From assembly GCF_040939455.1 (NCBI RefSeq), contig NC_134109.1:58618001-58682000 (forward strand): a stretch of DNA of 64,000 nt. Direction: 5' to 3'. The DNA is from Microcebus murinus. Lineage: Eukaryota; Chordata; Mammalia; Primates; Cheirogaleidae. How positions within the stretch are numbered: the first letter of the stretch is position 1; each line of letters begins with the position of its first letter. Positions 10,948 to 21,231 of the stretch are shown one piece after another. The position numbers and the translations under genes are program-made. The notes below the pieces were generated by a model that saw nothing but the letters and a program-made list of their open reading frames with translations, ran no database searches and was not told the origin of the DNA.

Positions 10948-11940
10948 ATGGGAAGAAATCAGCGAAAGAACTCAGGAAATATGAAGAACCAAACAGGAAA
11001 CACTCCCCCAAAGAGGAGCACCAGCCCCCTAGAAACGGACACCGACCAAAATCAGGAAACCAATATGACAGAAGAGGAATTTCAGATGTGGATCATAAGA
11101 ACACTCACCCAGCTGCAACAACAACTCAATAACCAACACCAAGAAACCACAAAAAGTCTCCAGGATATGGGAAAAGAAATAGACACATTGAAGAAAAGTG
11201 TAACCGAACTCCTGGAAATGAATAATCAATTCAAGGAACTACAAAATACAGTGGAAAGTCTCAAGAACAGGGTAGATGAAACAGAAGAAAGAATCTCAGA
11301 GCTTGAAGATAACACCCTCCAATTAAATAAATCAGTCACAGAAATAGAGCAGAGAAACAAGAGAAAAGAGCAAAGTCTACAAGAGCTGTGGGATTATGTG
11401 AAGAAACCTAATGTGAGGGTCATAGGGTTACAAGAAGGGGAAGAAGACAACACTCAAGGGTTGGACAAGCTGTTTGAAGATATAATAGAGGAAAATTTCC
11501 CAGGCCTTGCTCAAAATCTTGATATACAAGTTCAAGAAGCTCAGAGGACCCCTGGGAGATTCAACGCAAACAGGAAGACGTCACGACATGCAGTCATCAG
11601 ACTGACCAAAGTATCAACTAAAGAGGCCCTTCTAAGAGCTGTAAGACAAAAGAAGCAAGTAACATACAAGGGAAAGCCAATTCGAATAACATCAGACTTC
11701 TCTAATGAGACTTTACAAGCAAGGAGAGACTGGGGCCCCATTCTCACTGTTTTGAAACAAAACAATGCCCAGCCTAGAATATTATTCTCTGCAAAACTAA
11801 GCTTCATATATGAAGGAGAAATAAAAACATTCTCAGACAAGCAAAGGCTCAGAGAATTCACCAAGACAAGACCAGCCCTACAAGAAGTACTTAAAACAGC
11901 GTTATGCACGGAACATCATAATAATAACCCACGAATATAA
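10948..11940 (+). CDS. L1 ORF1 protein (RNA-binding nucleic-acid chaperone)
   Basis: The 330-residue protein coats L1 RNA as trimers and chaperones target-primed reverse transcription in cytoplasmic and nuclear RNPs. The N-terminus is basic and polar. A heptad-rich coiled coil spans about residues 45-150 (for example LKKSVTELLEMNNQFKEL). An RRM starts near residue 154 (PNVRVIGLQEGEE), and the C-terminal domain follows from about 255. Arg259 and Arg260 in LQARRDWGP match the paired arginines needed for RNA binding in the human protein. The start ATG has A at -3 and G at +4, a strong context. Length is close to human ORF1p (338 aa). The stop is 41 bp before ORF2, so ORF2 is read from the same bicistronic RNA. 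No frameshift or premature stop is present. Confidence 0.96.
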   Translation: MGRNQRKNSGNMKNQTGNTPPKRSTSPLETDTDQNQETNMTEEEFQMWIIRTLTQLQQQLNNQHQETTKSLQDMGKEIDTLKKSVTELLEMNNQFKELQNTVESLKNRVDETEERISELEDNTLQLNKSVTEIEQRNKRKEQSLQELWDYVKKPNVRVIGLQEGEEDNTQGLDKLFEDIIEENFPGLAQNLDIQVQEAQRTPGRFNANRKTSRHAVIRLTKVSTKEALLRAVRQKKQVTYKGKPIRITSDFSNETLQARRDWGPILTVLKQNNAQPRILFSAKLSFIYEGEIKTFSDKQRLREFTKTRPALQEVLKTALCTEHHNNNPRI

Positions 11941-11981
11941 AAACAACCAAAACCCAAAGATATTAAAGGCCAGATATTACA

Positions 11982-14900
11982 ATGGCTCAAGACAGAAATC
12001 ATAGCAACAACATCCAACCCAACAGAATGATCAGTAATCTACCTTACCTATCAGTTCTCTCAATAAATGTGAATGGCTTAAACTCTCCACTCAAGAGACA
12101 TAGGCTGGCTGAATGGATAAGAAAATACAGGCCAAGTATATGCTGTCTTCAGGAAACACATCTAACCTGCAAGGATGCATATAGACTAAAAATAAAAGGG
12201 TGGAGATCAATATTCCAAGCAAATAGAAGCCAAAAGAAGGCGGGTGTGGCAGTTCTAATTTCAGACGATTTAGTTTTTAAACCAACAAAAGTAGTAAAAG
12301 ACAAAGAGGGTCATTATATAATGGTGAAGGGCACAGTCCAACAAGAAGAGATAACAATTTTAAATATATATGCACCCAACTTAGGTGCACCCAGATTCAT
12401 AAACCAAACCTTACTGGAGCTAAGCAAATGGATTAATAGCAGCTCCATAATCACTGGAGATTTCAACACCCCACTGACGGCACGAGACAGATCCTCCAAA
12501 CAGAAAATTAATAAAGAAATAATGGACTTAAACAAAACTCTAGAACAATTGGGTCTGACAGACATCTACAGAACATTCTACCCAAAATCCACTGAATATA
12601 CATTCTTCTCATCAGCTCACGGGACATTTTCTAAGATCGACCATATCCTAGGACACAAAGAAAATCTCAAGAAATTTAAAAAAATAGAATTCATACCATG
12701 TACCTTCTCAGATCACAGTGGAATAAAACTAGAAATCAACCCTAACAGAAACACACATTTCTACACAAAAACGTGGAAATTACACAACCTCCTACTAAAT
12801 GATTACTTCGTAAATGAAGAAATCAAGACGGAAATAAAAAAATTCTATGAAGAAAACGACAATGGAGAGACAAGGTATCAACTCCTCTGGGACACAGCTA
12901 AAGCAGTTCTGAGAGGAAAGCTTATCTCCATAAATGCCTATAACCAAAAGACAAGAAGATCACAAATAGACAATCTAATGAAACGACACAAAGAGCTGGA
13001 AAAAGAAGAACAGACCAACCCCAAACCCAGCAGAAGAAGTGAAATCAACAAGATCAAATCAGAACTAAATGAAATTGAAAACAGGAAAGCTATTCAGGAG
13101 ATTAATAAAACAAAAAGTTGGTTCTTTGAAAAAATAAACAAAATTGACACACCATTGGCTAAGCTAACGAAAAGCAGAAAAGAGAAATCTCTAATAAGCT
13201 CCATCAGGAATAAAAAAGGAGATATCACAACTGATCCCAAAGAGATACGAGATACAATTTATGAATACTACAAAAATCTTTATGCACACAAACTGGAAAA
13301 TGTGGAGGAAATGGACAAATTTCTAGAAACACACAGCCTCCCTAGGCTCAACCAGGAAGAAATAGATTCCCTGAACAGACCAATCTCAACAGCTGAAATA
13401 GAAACAGCAATTAAAAATCTCCCTAAAAAGAAAAGTCCCAGTCCAGATGGCTTCACACCTGAATTTTACCACATTTACAAAGAAGAACTAGTACCTATCT
13501 TGCAGAAACTATTCCACAACATCGAGAAGAACGGAAACCTCCCCGACACCTTTTATGAAGCGAATATTACTCTGATACCAAAACCAGGAAAGGATGCAAC
13601 AAAAAAAGAAAACTACAGACCAATATCCCTAATGAATATAGATGCAAAAATTTACAACAAAATCTTAGCTAACCAAATCCAGACACTTATCAAAAGAATA
13701 ATCCACCACGACCAAGTGGGCTTCATCCCAGGGATGCAGGGATGGTTCAACATACGTAAATCTATAAATGCAATTCACCACATAAACAGAAGCAAAAACA
13801 AAGACCACATGAATCTTTCAATAGATGCAGAAAAAGCTTTTGACAAAATTCAACACCCTTTCATGATACGAACACTTAAGAAAATAGGCATAGAAGGGAC
13901 ATACCTAAAAATGATACAAGCCATATATGACAGACCCATAGCCAACATCATACTGAATGGGGAAAAACTGAAATCATTCCCACTTAGAACTGGAACCAGA
14001 CAAGGCTGCCCACTATCTCCACTTCTGTTCAACATAGTGCTGGAAGTCTTGGCTACAGCAATCAGACAGGAAAATGGAATCAAAGGTATCCAAATAGGGG
14101 CAGAAGAGATCAAACTTTCACTGTTTGCTGATGATATGATATTGTATCTAGAAAACCCCAAGGATTCAACCAAGAAACTCCTGGAACTGATCAATGAATT
14201 TAGTAAAGTCTCAGGATACAAAATCAATACACAGAAATCAGAGGCATTCATATACGCCAACAACAATCTAATTGAGAACCAAATCAAAGACTCAATTCCC
14301 TTCACAATAGCAACAAAGAAATTAAAGTACCTAGGAATTTACTTAACCAAGGACATAAAAGACCTCTACAGGGAGAACTATGAAACACTGAGGAAGGAAA
14401 TAGCAGAGGATGTAAACAGATGGAAATCCATACCATGCTCGTGGATCGGCAGACTCAATATCATCAAAATGTCTATACTACCCAAACTGATCTACAGATT
14501 CAATGCAATACCTATTAAAATCCCATCAGCATTCTTCACAGATATAGAAAAAATAATTTTACGCTTCGTATGGAACCAAAGAAGACCCCGAATATCAAGA
14601 GCAATTCTAGCCAACAAAAACAAAATGGGAGGCATTAATATGCCAGATATCAAACTATACTACAAAGCTGTAGTAATTAAAACAATATGGTATTGGCACA
14701 AAAACAGGAATATTGACCAGTGGAACAGATGTGAGAATCCTGATATAAAACCATCCTCATATAGCCATCTCATCTTTGACAAAGCAGACAAAAACTTACG
14801 CTGGGGAAAAGAATCTCTCTTCAATAAATGGTGCTGGGAAAACTGGATAGCCACCTGTAGAAGGCTAAAACAGGACCCACACCTTTCACCTCTCACAAAA

Positions 14901-15857
14901 ACCAACTCACGCTGGATAACAGACTTAAACCTAAGATATGAAACTATTAGAACTCTAGAGGAAAAAGTTGGAAACACTCTCCTAGACATCGGCCTGGGCA
15001 AAGAGTTTATGAAGAAGTCCCCAAAGGCAATCACAGCAGCAACAAAAATAAATAAATGGGACATGATCAAACTACAAAGCTTCTGCACAGCCAAAGAAAT
15101 AGTCATGAAAGTAAACAGACAACCTACAGAATGGGAGAAAATTTTTGCATCCTATGCATCCGATAAGGGACTGATAACTAGAATATACTTAGAACTCACG
15201 AAAATTAGGAAGAAAAAATCAAATAACCCCATTAAAAAGTGGGCAAAGGACTTGAACAGAAATTTTTCTAAAGAAGACAGAAGAATGGCCAACAAACATA
15301 TGAAGAAATGTTCAACATCTCTAATCATCAGGGAAATGCAAATCAAAACCACAATGAGATATCACTTAACCCCCGTGAGAATGGCCTTTATCAAAAAATC
15401 TCCAAACAATAAATGCTGGCGTGGATGCGGAGAGAGAGGAACACTCCTACACTGCTGGTGGGACTGCAAACTAGTTCAACCTCTGTGGAAAGCAATATGG
15501 AGATACCTTAAAGCGATACAAGTGAATCTACCATTTGATCCAGCAATCCCATTGCTGGGCATCTACCCAAATGATCCAGTGACACTCTACAAAAAAGACA
15601 CCTGCATTCGAATGTTTATAGTAGCACAATTCATAATTGCAAGGCTGTGGAAACAGCCCAAGTGCCCATCAATCCAAGAATGGATTAATAAAATGTGGTA
15701 TATGTATACCATGGAGTACTATTCAGCTCAAAGAAACAATGGTGATATAGCACATCTTATATTTTCCTGGTTAGAGCTGGAACCCATACTACTAAGTGAA
15801 GTATCCCAAGAATGGAAAAACAAGCACCAGATATATTCTCCAGCAAACTGGTATTAA
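11982..15857 (+). CDS. L1 ORF2 protein (endonuclease and reverse transcriptase)
   Basis: The 1,291-residue protein nicks DNA and copies L1 RNA at the nick. The N-terminal apurinic-type endonuclease shows NVNGLN near residue 30, Glu58 in LQETHL, Asp160/Asn162 in TGDFN, and Asp244/His245 in SDHS. The reverse transcriptase carries the catalytic FADD at 715-718. A C-terminal cysteine motif, C1145-X3-C1149-X7-H1157-X4-C1162, is intact. Human ORF2p is 1,275 aa, so length is normal. The first ATG lies 41 bp after the ORF1 stop; an internal Met at residue 16 is a possible alternative. All key residues that can be seen are present, so the enzyme should be functional by sequence. It can also act on Alu, Y RNA and mRNA in trans. 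Confidence 0.96.
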   Translation: MAQDRNHSNNIQPNRMISNLPYLSVLSINVNGLNSPLKRHRLAEWIRKYRPSICCLQETHLTCKDAYRLKIKGWRSIFQANRSQKKAGVAVLISDDLVFKPTKVVKDKEGHYIMVKGTVQQEEITILNIYAPNLGAPRFINQTLLELSKWINSSSIITGDFNTPLTARDRSSKQKINKEIMDLNKTLEQLGLTDIYRTFYPKSTEYTFFSSAHGTFSKIDHILGHKENLKKFKKIEFIPCTFSDHSGIKLEINPNRNTHFYTKTWKLHNLLLNDYFVNEEIKTEIKKFYEENDNGETRYQLLWDTAKAVLRGKLISINAYNQKTRRSQIDNLMKRHKELEKEEQTNPKPSRRSEINKIKSELNEIENRKAIQEINKTKSWFFEKINKIDTPLAKLTKSRKEKSLISSIRNKKGDITTDPKEIRDTIYEYYKNLYAHKLENVEEMDKFLETHSLPRLNQEEIDSLNRPISTAEIETAIKNLPKKKSPSPDGFTPEFYHIYKEELVPILQKLFHNIEKNGNLPDTFYEANITLIPKPGKDATKKENYRPISLMNIDAKIYNKILANQIQTLIKRIIHHDQVGFIPGMQGWFNIRKSINAIHHINRSKNKDHMNLSIDAEKAFDKIQHPFMIRTLKKIGIEGTYLKMIQAIYDRPIANIILNGEKLKSFPLRTGTRQGCPLSPLLFNIVLEVLATAIRQENGIKGIQIGAEEIKLSLFADDMILYLENPKDSTKKLLELINEFSKVSGYKINTQKSEAFIYANNNLIENQIKDSIPFTIATKKLKYLGIYLTKDIKDLYRENYETLRKEIAEDVNRWKSIPCSWIGRLNIIKMSILPKLIYRFNAIPIKIPSAFFTDIEKIILRFVWNQRRPRISRAILANKNKMGGINMPDIKLYYKAVVIKTIWYWHKNRNIDQWNRCENPDIKPSSYSHLIFDKADKNLRWGKESLFNKWCWENWIATCRRLKQDPHLSPLTKTNSRWITDLNLRYETIRTLEEKVGNTLLDIGLGKEFMKKSPKAITAATKINKWDMIKLQSFCTAKEIVMKVNRQPTEWEKIFASYASDKGLITRIYLELTKIRKKKSNNPIKKWAKDLNRNFSKEDRRMANKHMKKCSTSLIIREMQIKTTMRYHLTPVRMAFIKKSPNNKCWRGCGERGTLLHCWWDCKLVQPLWKAIWRYLKAIQVNLPFDPAIPLLGIYPNDPVTLYKKDTCIRMFIVAQFIIARLWKQPKCPSIQEWINKMWYMYTMEYYSAQRNNGDIAHLIFSWLELEPILLSEVSQEWKNKHQIYSPANWY

Positions 15858-16097
15858 CTGAGCAGCACCTAAGTGGACACATAGGTGCTACAGTAATAGG
15901 GTATTGGGCAGGTGGGAGAGGGGAGGGGGGCGGGTATATACATACATAATGAGTGAGATGTGCACCATCTGGGGGATGGTCATGATGGAGACTCAGACTT
16001 TTGGAGGGGGGGGAAATGGGCATTTATTGAAACCTTAAAATCTGTACCCCCATAATATGCCAAAATAAAAAAAAATTTAAAAAAATTAAAAAAAAAA
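15858..16097 (+). other. L1 3' UTR with G-rich tract and poly-A signal
   Basis: A G-run array at about 15906-15933 (GGG, GGG, GGGG, GGGGGG, GGG) could fold as a quadruplex, a recurring feature of mammalian L1 3' UTRs. A second run of eight G lies near 16005-16013. AATAAA is at 16064-16069, followed by A-rich sequence with T interruptions to 16097. Confidence 0.9.
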
Positions 16098-16111
16098 GAA
16101 ATCACCAAAGG
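16098..16111 (+). other. Possible 14-bp 3' transduction tag
   Basis: GAAATCACCAAAGG stands between the first A-rich tail and a second pure A tract (16112-16127). Two poly-A tracts split by unique sequence is the signature of transcription past the L1 signal into flanking DNA of the source locus. Confidence 0.55.
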
Positions 16112-16125
16112 AAAAAAAAAAAAAA

Positions 16126-16138
16126 AAGAATTATCTTC
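16126..16138. repeat. Target-site duplication of the young L1, right copy
   Basis: Identical to 9554-9566; it overlaps the last As of the tail. Confidence 0.97.
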
Positions 16139-16139
16139 T

Positions 16140-16360
16140 ATTTCAGGGAATAAGTTCAAGAAATCTATTGTAAAACATGGTAACTATAGTTAATAACAGT
16201 GTATTGCATTTTGAAAATTGCTGAGAGATTGTGTTTACACCACCAAAAATGTTAAGTATGTGATATAATGCATGTCTTAATTAGCTCAATTGAGCCATTC
16301 CACGATTTCAAAATATAATGCACACAATAAACATACACAATTTTTTACTGGTCAATAAAA
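16140..16360 (+). mobile_element. Older 5'-truncated L1 3' end
   Basis: An L1 3' UTR fragment ('catggtaactatagttaata', 'tgtattgcattttgaaaatt', ending 'actggtcaataaaa'). It is flanked by AATTATCTTCT at 16129-16139 and again at 16361-16371, which is its own target duplication. It predates the full-length L1, which later used the left copy of that site. Confidence 0.85.
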
Positions 16361-16371
16361 AATTATCTTCT

Positions 16372-16640
16372 AATGACATAAGAATATTCTCCCATTTTTT
16401 CGTTGAAAGTTTTAGAGCTTTGCTTATCACATTTAGGTATTTAATCTAACTGGAATGTATTTTTGTGAATGATGTAGTATAGAGATCTAATTTTATTTTG
16501 AACTATTTAATAGCCAACTTCCTCAGCATTATTTATTGAATAGCTCATTGTTTTCCATCATTTCATTATCACCTTTCTCATATATAAAACTCCAGACTAT
16601 ACACTGGTCTGGTTTCAGTTGATTTGTCTGTCTGGGCAAG
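16372..16640 (-). mobile_element. Minus-strand L1 fossil, continuation
   Basis: Antisense ORF2 text ('gtagtatagagatctaattt', 'cagcattatttattgaatag') continues the fossil that broke off at 9553. Confidence 0.7.
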
Positions 16641-17475
16641 TACCTCCAGGTTTAAATAGTGCAGCTTCATACTACTGCCTAGCATCTGGTAAAATGATTC
16701 AACACCTTTTGTTCTTTTCTCTAGCTGTCTTTGCTCAGGGCTTAGGCGTTTGTATCCTTGTCCCTCAGATCAGTCAGCACTGGCTGCAGGCTGCCACCAG
16801 GGCAGGAGGGCTTAACTTCTCAGGCATTTCTGGGCAAGGTAGCTCTCGGGGGCTGAAGACAATTCTCTGAAGAAGAGTGCAGTTGTAAATCCTGAGCAGC
16901 CAACATTCACAGTAATGGGAAGATGGGTACACTGGGTAGAAGGCACCAACATTTTCTAGTATATAGTCCCAAAAGAAAATAAATGGCATACTCAAATTAG
17001 CATAATGTAAAGGTAGTGTATTCATAAAAGTGTGCTTGGGGTTAGGTAAACAAGGGATGGAGCTGTTACTATTTCTGAGGTTGGGAGAGGAAAGGAGAGT
17101 GTGGCAACTGGAACCAAGAATGAGAGGGTCCTGTAGAGAGAGCTGCCCTGGGAGAAGCCATGACCTTTACTCAAGGACTACAGTCAGCTTCAGGTGACCA
17201 CAGAGGGAGACGGAGCAGAGAAATAAATACCCCAATTTCACTGCTCTCCTTCCTCCCTCTGATCTCAGGCTGTGCCCTGCATTTGCTAAACCAAGTGGGA
17301 AGCCAGAAATGTTTGATATAGTATAAAAATAAGCAATTTGCCAAAAGATAAATACTTAACTATTAGCAATAAAAAAAATGAAATGTTTTATAAAATATAT
17401 AATATTCACTTGTTGAATAAACAAATATTTTTAAATAAATTCAAGTGTTAGCATTTGAGGAAAACACACTAAGTT
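16641..17475. other. Unassigned noncoding sequence
   Basis: No gene or clear repeat. The short frames at 16619-16870 (+) and 16774-17025 (-) are chance overlaps. Confidence 0.5.
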
Positions 17476-17479
17476 TGGA

Positions 17480-17695
17480 TATATACAATTGGTGCAATGT
17501 TTCTGAAGAGTAATTTGAGAATTTATATCAAAAATTTTAAGCATGCTATTTTATTTTACCCACCCATTTCACTTTTAGGGATTCATTCAAGGAAATGATT
17601 CAAGATGTTCTCAAAGATAAGAATTATTTATAATAGCTAAAAACTGCAAACAATCTTTATGCCCAACAACAGGAAATAGCTTATCAACGTTTCTC
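17480..17695 (+). mobile_element. Old L1 ORF2 fragment
   Basis: Decayed C-terminal ORF2 text ('cacccatttcacttttaggg', 'ttatttataatagctaaaaa', 'aatctttatgcccaacaaca'). Confidence 0.6.
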
Positions 17696-17897
17696 CAGTT
17701 ATGTTCCTTAGAGCACTAGTTTCATAAGATTCTGCTTGAAAAAGAGTTCAACAGTCAAGTAAATGTAGAAACACCCTTGGAATGAAAGGCAAAATTTACA
17801 GGGTTACTTACAGGTAAGATTACAGGTGTAATTTCTGATCAGGACAAAAGCTAAGTGACTACTTGGGTTCATAAGTGAATCAAAAATCACAAACTTT

Positions 17898-18178
17898 GGC
17901 ATGGCACAGTGGCTCACACCTGTAATCCTAGCACTTTGGGAAGTTGAGGCAGGAGGATTACTTGAGGTCAGGAGTTCAAGACCAGCCTGAGCAATAGTGA
18001 GACCCTGTCTCTACAGAAAATAGAAAAATTAGCCATGCCTAGTGGTGCACACCTGTAATTCCAGGAGGCTGAGGCAAGAGGATCACTTGAGCCTAGGAGT
18101 TTGAAGTTGCAGTGAGTCATGATGCCACTGTACTCTAGACCAGGCGACAGAGTGAAATCCCATCTCAAAAAAAAAAAA
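17898..18178 (+). mobile_element. Dimeric Alu SINE, strepsirrhine type
   Basis: The 281-bp element has left and right monomers, wording such as 'gaccagcctgagcaatagtg' and 'aaaatagaaaaattagcc' typical of strepsirrhine Alus, and a poly-A tail. The 15-bp target duplication AAAAATCACAAACTT is perfect at 17882-17896 and 18179-18193. A few bases are missing between the monomers' linker and the right monomer ('cctgtaattccaggagg'). Confidence 0.95.
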
Positions 18179-18299
18179 AAAAATCACAAACTTAGCCTCA
18201 TTATCCCCCTGTTCCAACTATTGGAACTCACCAGTCTGAGTTCGATTTAACTAAATGATTATCATTTTGACTCAAATTTATTTTTATGTTATAAACGAG

Positions 18300-18359
18300 G
18301 TGATGAATTGTTTATTATTCTGTGTGTAACAGATTAACCAACACTTAGAAGCTTAAAAC
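18300..18359 (-). mobile_element. MLT1-type MaLR LTR, part 1
   Basis: The reverse complement reads as the 3' end of an MLT1 LTR (TTTTAAGCTTCTAAGTG, then a GTTACACA-like end). It is cut by the retrocopy at 18360 and resumes at 21395. Confidence 0.7.
18350..18359. repeat. Target-site duplication of the ERV/Y3 insertion, left copy
   Basis: AGCTTAAAAC, repeated at 21385-21394. Joining the two flanks restores a continuous MLT1 LTR. Confidence 0.8.
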
Positions 18360-18360
18360 T

Positions 18361-18586
18361 CCCTTTTTGCGTCCTTCCTCTGGCTCTCTCCCTTTGCTGC
18401 GACAGTGGGTCTGGGAGCCACCTGTGGCATAAGTACCATGCTCTGTAAACCTATATCTTGCTCTTGCCTTATAATCTTATCTTTCTCTCCTCAATAAACC
18501 TCATTTTCATGCTAACTTTGGCGTGTCTGGTCATTCTTCAACCATGAGAGCGCCAAGAACCGACATTTTCAGACTAAAACCTGACA
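18361..18586 (+). other. R-U5 of the copied retroviral RNA
   Basis: About 155 bp at 18361-18515 match 21076-21231 (same CCCTTTTTG start and AATAAACCTCATTTT block). U5 then runs to the terminal CA at 18585-18586. Confidence 0.85.
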
Positions 18587-18590
18587 TATT

Positions 18591-18607
18591 TGGTGCCAAG
18601 ACTGGGA
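18591..18607 (+). other. Primer-binding-site-like sequence, tRNA-Phe type
   Basis: TGGTGCCAAGACTGGGA lies 4 bp after the U5 end. It resembles the complement of the tRNA-Phe 3' end with CpG decay and a one-base gap. A splice-donor-like AG|GTAAGC follows at about 18621 and is still present, so the copied RNA was not spliced there. Confidence 0.65.
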
Positions 18608-19073
18608 TGTTTTTCTCTCTAGGTAAGCTTTGCTCTGCGTCTTCCAAGCCTTTCTCCATAATGCTTTTGTTTTGGGATTTCCTGCCCTTGCCTTTGCTTT
18701 TCCACCCTTGCCATTTCTGTGACTCAGCTGTTTCCTCTTTGGGCAAGCCAACTCACCTTTCTCCATGATAATGCTCTTGCTTTGGGTCTTCCTACCCTTG
18801 CTTTCTCGGTTTTCCACCCTCGCTGCATTGGCGACTTGGATGTGCCAGCTCGCCTTTCCCTCCGCTGCTGCTTGGTTTCTTCCTGCCTTGCAGCCAGCGC
18901 TGCAGGGGGCGATGGTGCTTGTTTTTACTCTTTCCCCCTCGCTACTTCTCAGAGTGAAAGGTAGAGTTCTTGGCTAAACCCGGGTGTGTGATGAGGAGTT
19001 TGGGAACTGGTCCCTCGTGGTAGGGGAGAAGTCTTTAATTTTGTTCCTCTTTGCGGAAAAGGGCTTCACACCG

Positions 19074-19565
19074 TAACTTTTACATTTCTGGGCTTCGCGT
19101 TGGTTTTGATAATGTACTTTTCTATCTGATGAGGTTCGTGCGGCCCCTTCCTGTGTTAAGGCTAAAAGTTTTTTCCTCCCCTGGTTTTGTTCCCACTAAG
19201 GTATCTAGTGCCTGGCTCACTTGCTTGGAGTGAACTTGTACGCCTGGCAGTAAGCAAGACGGAACTTAGTGCTGTTTAGGAACTGAGGGCTTATGCAGCC
19301 CATGGACGTGCTTGTCTGCGCTGCAATTTTTGCATTTATGGGATTTGCGTACTTTACTTTTCAATCTGATGGGAAGCTAAAGTCCCCTTCCCATGTAAAG
19401 GCTAACAATGTTTCCAGCCCTGGTTTTATCAGCACTGCCTGCTTCACTTGCTCAGAGTGAACTTGCACACCCAGTAATAAGCAAGCAGGACTCAATCAGT
19501 GCCTACTTTGTTAGGGTCCTTTTAGGAGCTGAGGGTTTATACAGCCTGTGGACATGCCTGTTCAT
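19074..19565 (+). repeat. Diverged tandem duplication in the ERV leader
   Basis: Two units of about 245 bp (19074-19318 and 19324-19565) share the same order of blocks: a 'catttctgggcttcgcgt'-like start, a 'cttcctgtgttaaggctaa' block, a 'cttgctcagagtgaacttg' block and a 'ggagctgagggtttatacag' block. A shorter tandem repeat lies at about 18645-18840. The units are too diverged to be recent. Confidence 0.75.
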
Positions 19566-19863
19566 GGAGAGATCTGGGTTACTTCAAGCTGTCTCTTCTG
19601 CGTCTATCCTCACCATGTCTTCCCCACATGGGGCACCGTTAAGTACCTATACCCCTGGTTTTATGGGGCCTTTCTCCTTCACCTTCAAGCTGCTTCATTC
19701 ATTCTGTTCCATGAAGCACCTTCCTTATGGTGGTTGGCCATCTAATCACTGTTGCTTTTACAAAGTCCTTATCCAGTCTTACTTTCTACCTCAACCGCTA
19801 TTAAGCTTCCAGAGATACCCACTTGAATCCATCATTCTTTGGTGAAGCCGCAGAAGAACCAAA

Positions 19864-20470
19864 ATGAAACTCATCCAGCCTCTGCAGACAAGAACTCCAA
19901 CACTGGAAACAAATACTCATGCGCTCCCTTGGAGGATCTCCGGTGTCTGTCCAAGCGGGCTCCTTCTGCTGTGGCTCCTGCAGGTAAGTAGCACCAACTG
20001 CTTCTCCACGGGCAAGACAGCTTTTGCCCTGGCAAACCAAACTGCCACTTTTTGCCTTTATGGGAACAGCGGCCACTGCTAGAGTAGTCACAGGAGGCAA
20101 ACCCCTGGGTGGCAGCAGCCCTTGGCTGCAGAGGCAACACAGAGCCCTGGTGAAAACTAGCCATCCACTTGCCCTCTTACAGTTAGATTTGCTGGTGGAG
20201 GTCACCTTACAAAATACGTGGGCCCTCAATCTTCTAACTATAGCAGAAGGGGACACCTGCTTATTCTTAAAACAATACCGCCGCTTCTTTATTAACAAGT
20301 CAGGACCAGTTAAGGACAACATCAATGCCATCCTAGAGTACACCTTCTCTCCAGACATGAGGCAAGACTTCTAGGCCCTAGGAGATGTCCTTAATAATTC
20401 CCTTGGTCACCCCATTACTTTGCATCCTGGGAATTCTTATGTTGGGGACTGATCCTCATAAATTTTCTCA
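19864..20470 (+). pseudogene. Broken env remnant of the ERV
   Basis: Two pieces of an envelope gene survive in different frames. The first (19864-20082) has an ATG, a leucine-rich signal-like stretch near residues 33-40, and stops after 72 codons. The second (about 20150-20374) has the transmembrane-subunit pattern of class I retroviruses: LQNTWALNLL, then a cysteine, then a FINKSG stretch. It stops at 20374. Beyond this, in a third frame, a hydrophobic stretch at about 20385-20450 looks like the membrane anchor. Most of the surface subunit is missing. A CAG|GTAAGTA splice-donor-like site at 19981-19990 is retained. There is no intact product and no sign of coding selection. Confidence 0.75.
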
Positions 20471-20699
20471 GTTTATTTCATCCTGCCTACAGGCCATCAA
20501 GCTACAAATGTTCCTACCTTCTCTGCCAGCACTGTTCCCTCCTTCTCACTCCTACAACTACAACAACCTACTGAGAACATATACCGAAGTCCCCTGGAGA
20601 GAATTTATAAGAGGCCACCCTAATAGGGATTGATGCCCCTATTTAGCACAAAGCAGCCAGATGAGTAGACACCCCTACCCGATGATTTGAAACTCTAGA

Positions 20700-20714
20700 A
20701 TAAAGAGTGGGGAA
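20700..20714 (+). other. Polypurine tract of the ERV
   Basis: Purine-rich AAAGAGTGGGGAA stands directly before the TGTAAGGTAG start of the 3' LTR. Confidence 0.65.
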
Positions 20715-21231
20715 TGTAAGGTAGATAATGAGGGATTCCAGGTCTCCTAGGGACAAAACTGGGTCCTGTTGCCCCTATCCCCTCCTGCCCCACCCTAATT
20801 TTCCATACCTTGGGGAGGAGGGAATACCCTATGAATCTGCCAATCAGAATTTGGCATGCCAGCTGCAACAGAATGCAGAGGACTCTCCAGTCCACAGGCC
20901 AAGCAGCATAGGTACCATAGAGTCCAGAAATTAAACTAGAATGATCTGCATGCCCAGTAAGACTCAGGTCATGTAGCTCCCCAACTGTCCAATCAAAGTC
21001 ATTCTATGGTGACCTTTGAACCATGGGGAGGTCCCTATCTGGACACCATAAAATAAGACACAGACCATAACCAGGCCCTTTTTGTGCCCTTCCTTTGGCT
21101 TTCCCTTTGCTGTGACAGTGGGTCTAGTCGTCATCTGTGGTGTATGTATCATGCTCTGTAAACCTATATCTTCCTCTTGCCCTATAATCCCATCTTTCTC
21201 TCCTCAATAAACCTCATTTTCGTGCTTGCCT
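20715..21231 (+). mobile_element. 3' LTR (U3-R) of the copied retroviral RNA
   Basis: Starts with TGTAAGG after the polypurine tract. A TATA box (CATAAAATA) lies at 21047-21055, the R start at 21076 and AATAAA at 21206-21211. U5 is absent, replaced by poly-A, as expected for the end of an RNA. Confidence 0.82.

Larger units (their letters stand above)
9567..16125 (+). mobile_element. Full-length, intact, young L1 retrotransposon
   Basis: The 6,559-bp element has every part in order: a CpG-rich 5' UTR (9567-10947), ORF1, a 41-bp spacer, ORF2, a 3' UTR with a G-rich tract, AATAAA, and an A-rich tail. It is bounded by a perfect 13-bp target duplication. Both frames are open from start to stop, the 5' UTR keeps many CpG sites, and the start is untruncated with an AAGATGGCGG box at 9579-9588. 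All point to a very recent insertion from a lineage that was active in this species. Competence cannot be shown from sequence alone. It is inserted in the plus orientation into a minus-strand L1 fossil. Confidence 0.97.

Noticed and set aside
11029..11909. Minus-strand frames within L1 ORF1
   Set aside because: Shadows of the real plus-strand coding sequence.
18600..18840. CRISPR-like or satellite array
   Set aside because: Only two diverged units are present, within a retroviral leader in a mammalian genome.
19408..19845. 145-codon plus-strand frame
   Set aside because: It lies in the duplicated ERV leader, shows no domain, and is best explained by chance in a decayed element.
19801..20358. 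185-codon minus-strand frame
   Set aside because: Antisense to the env remnant; no independent support.
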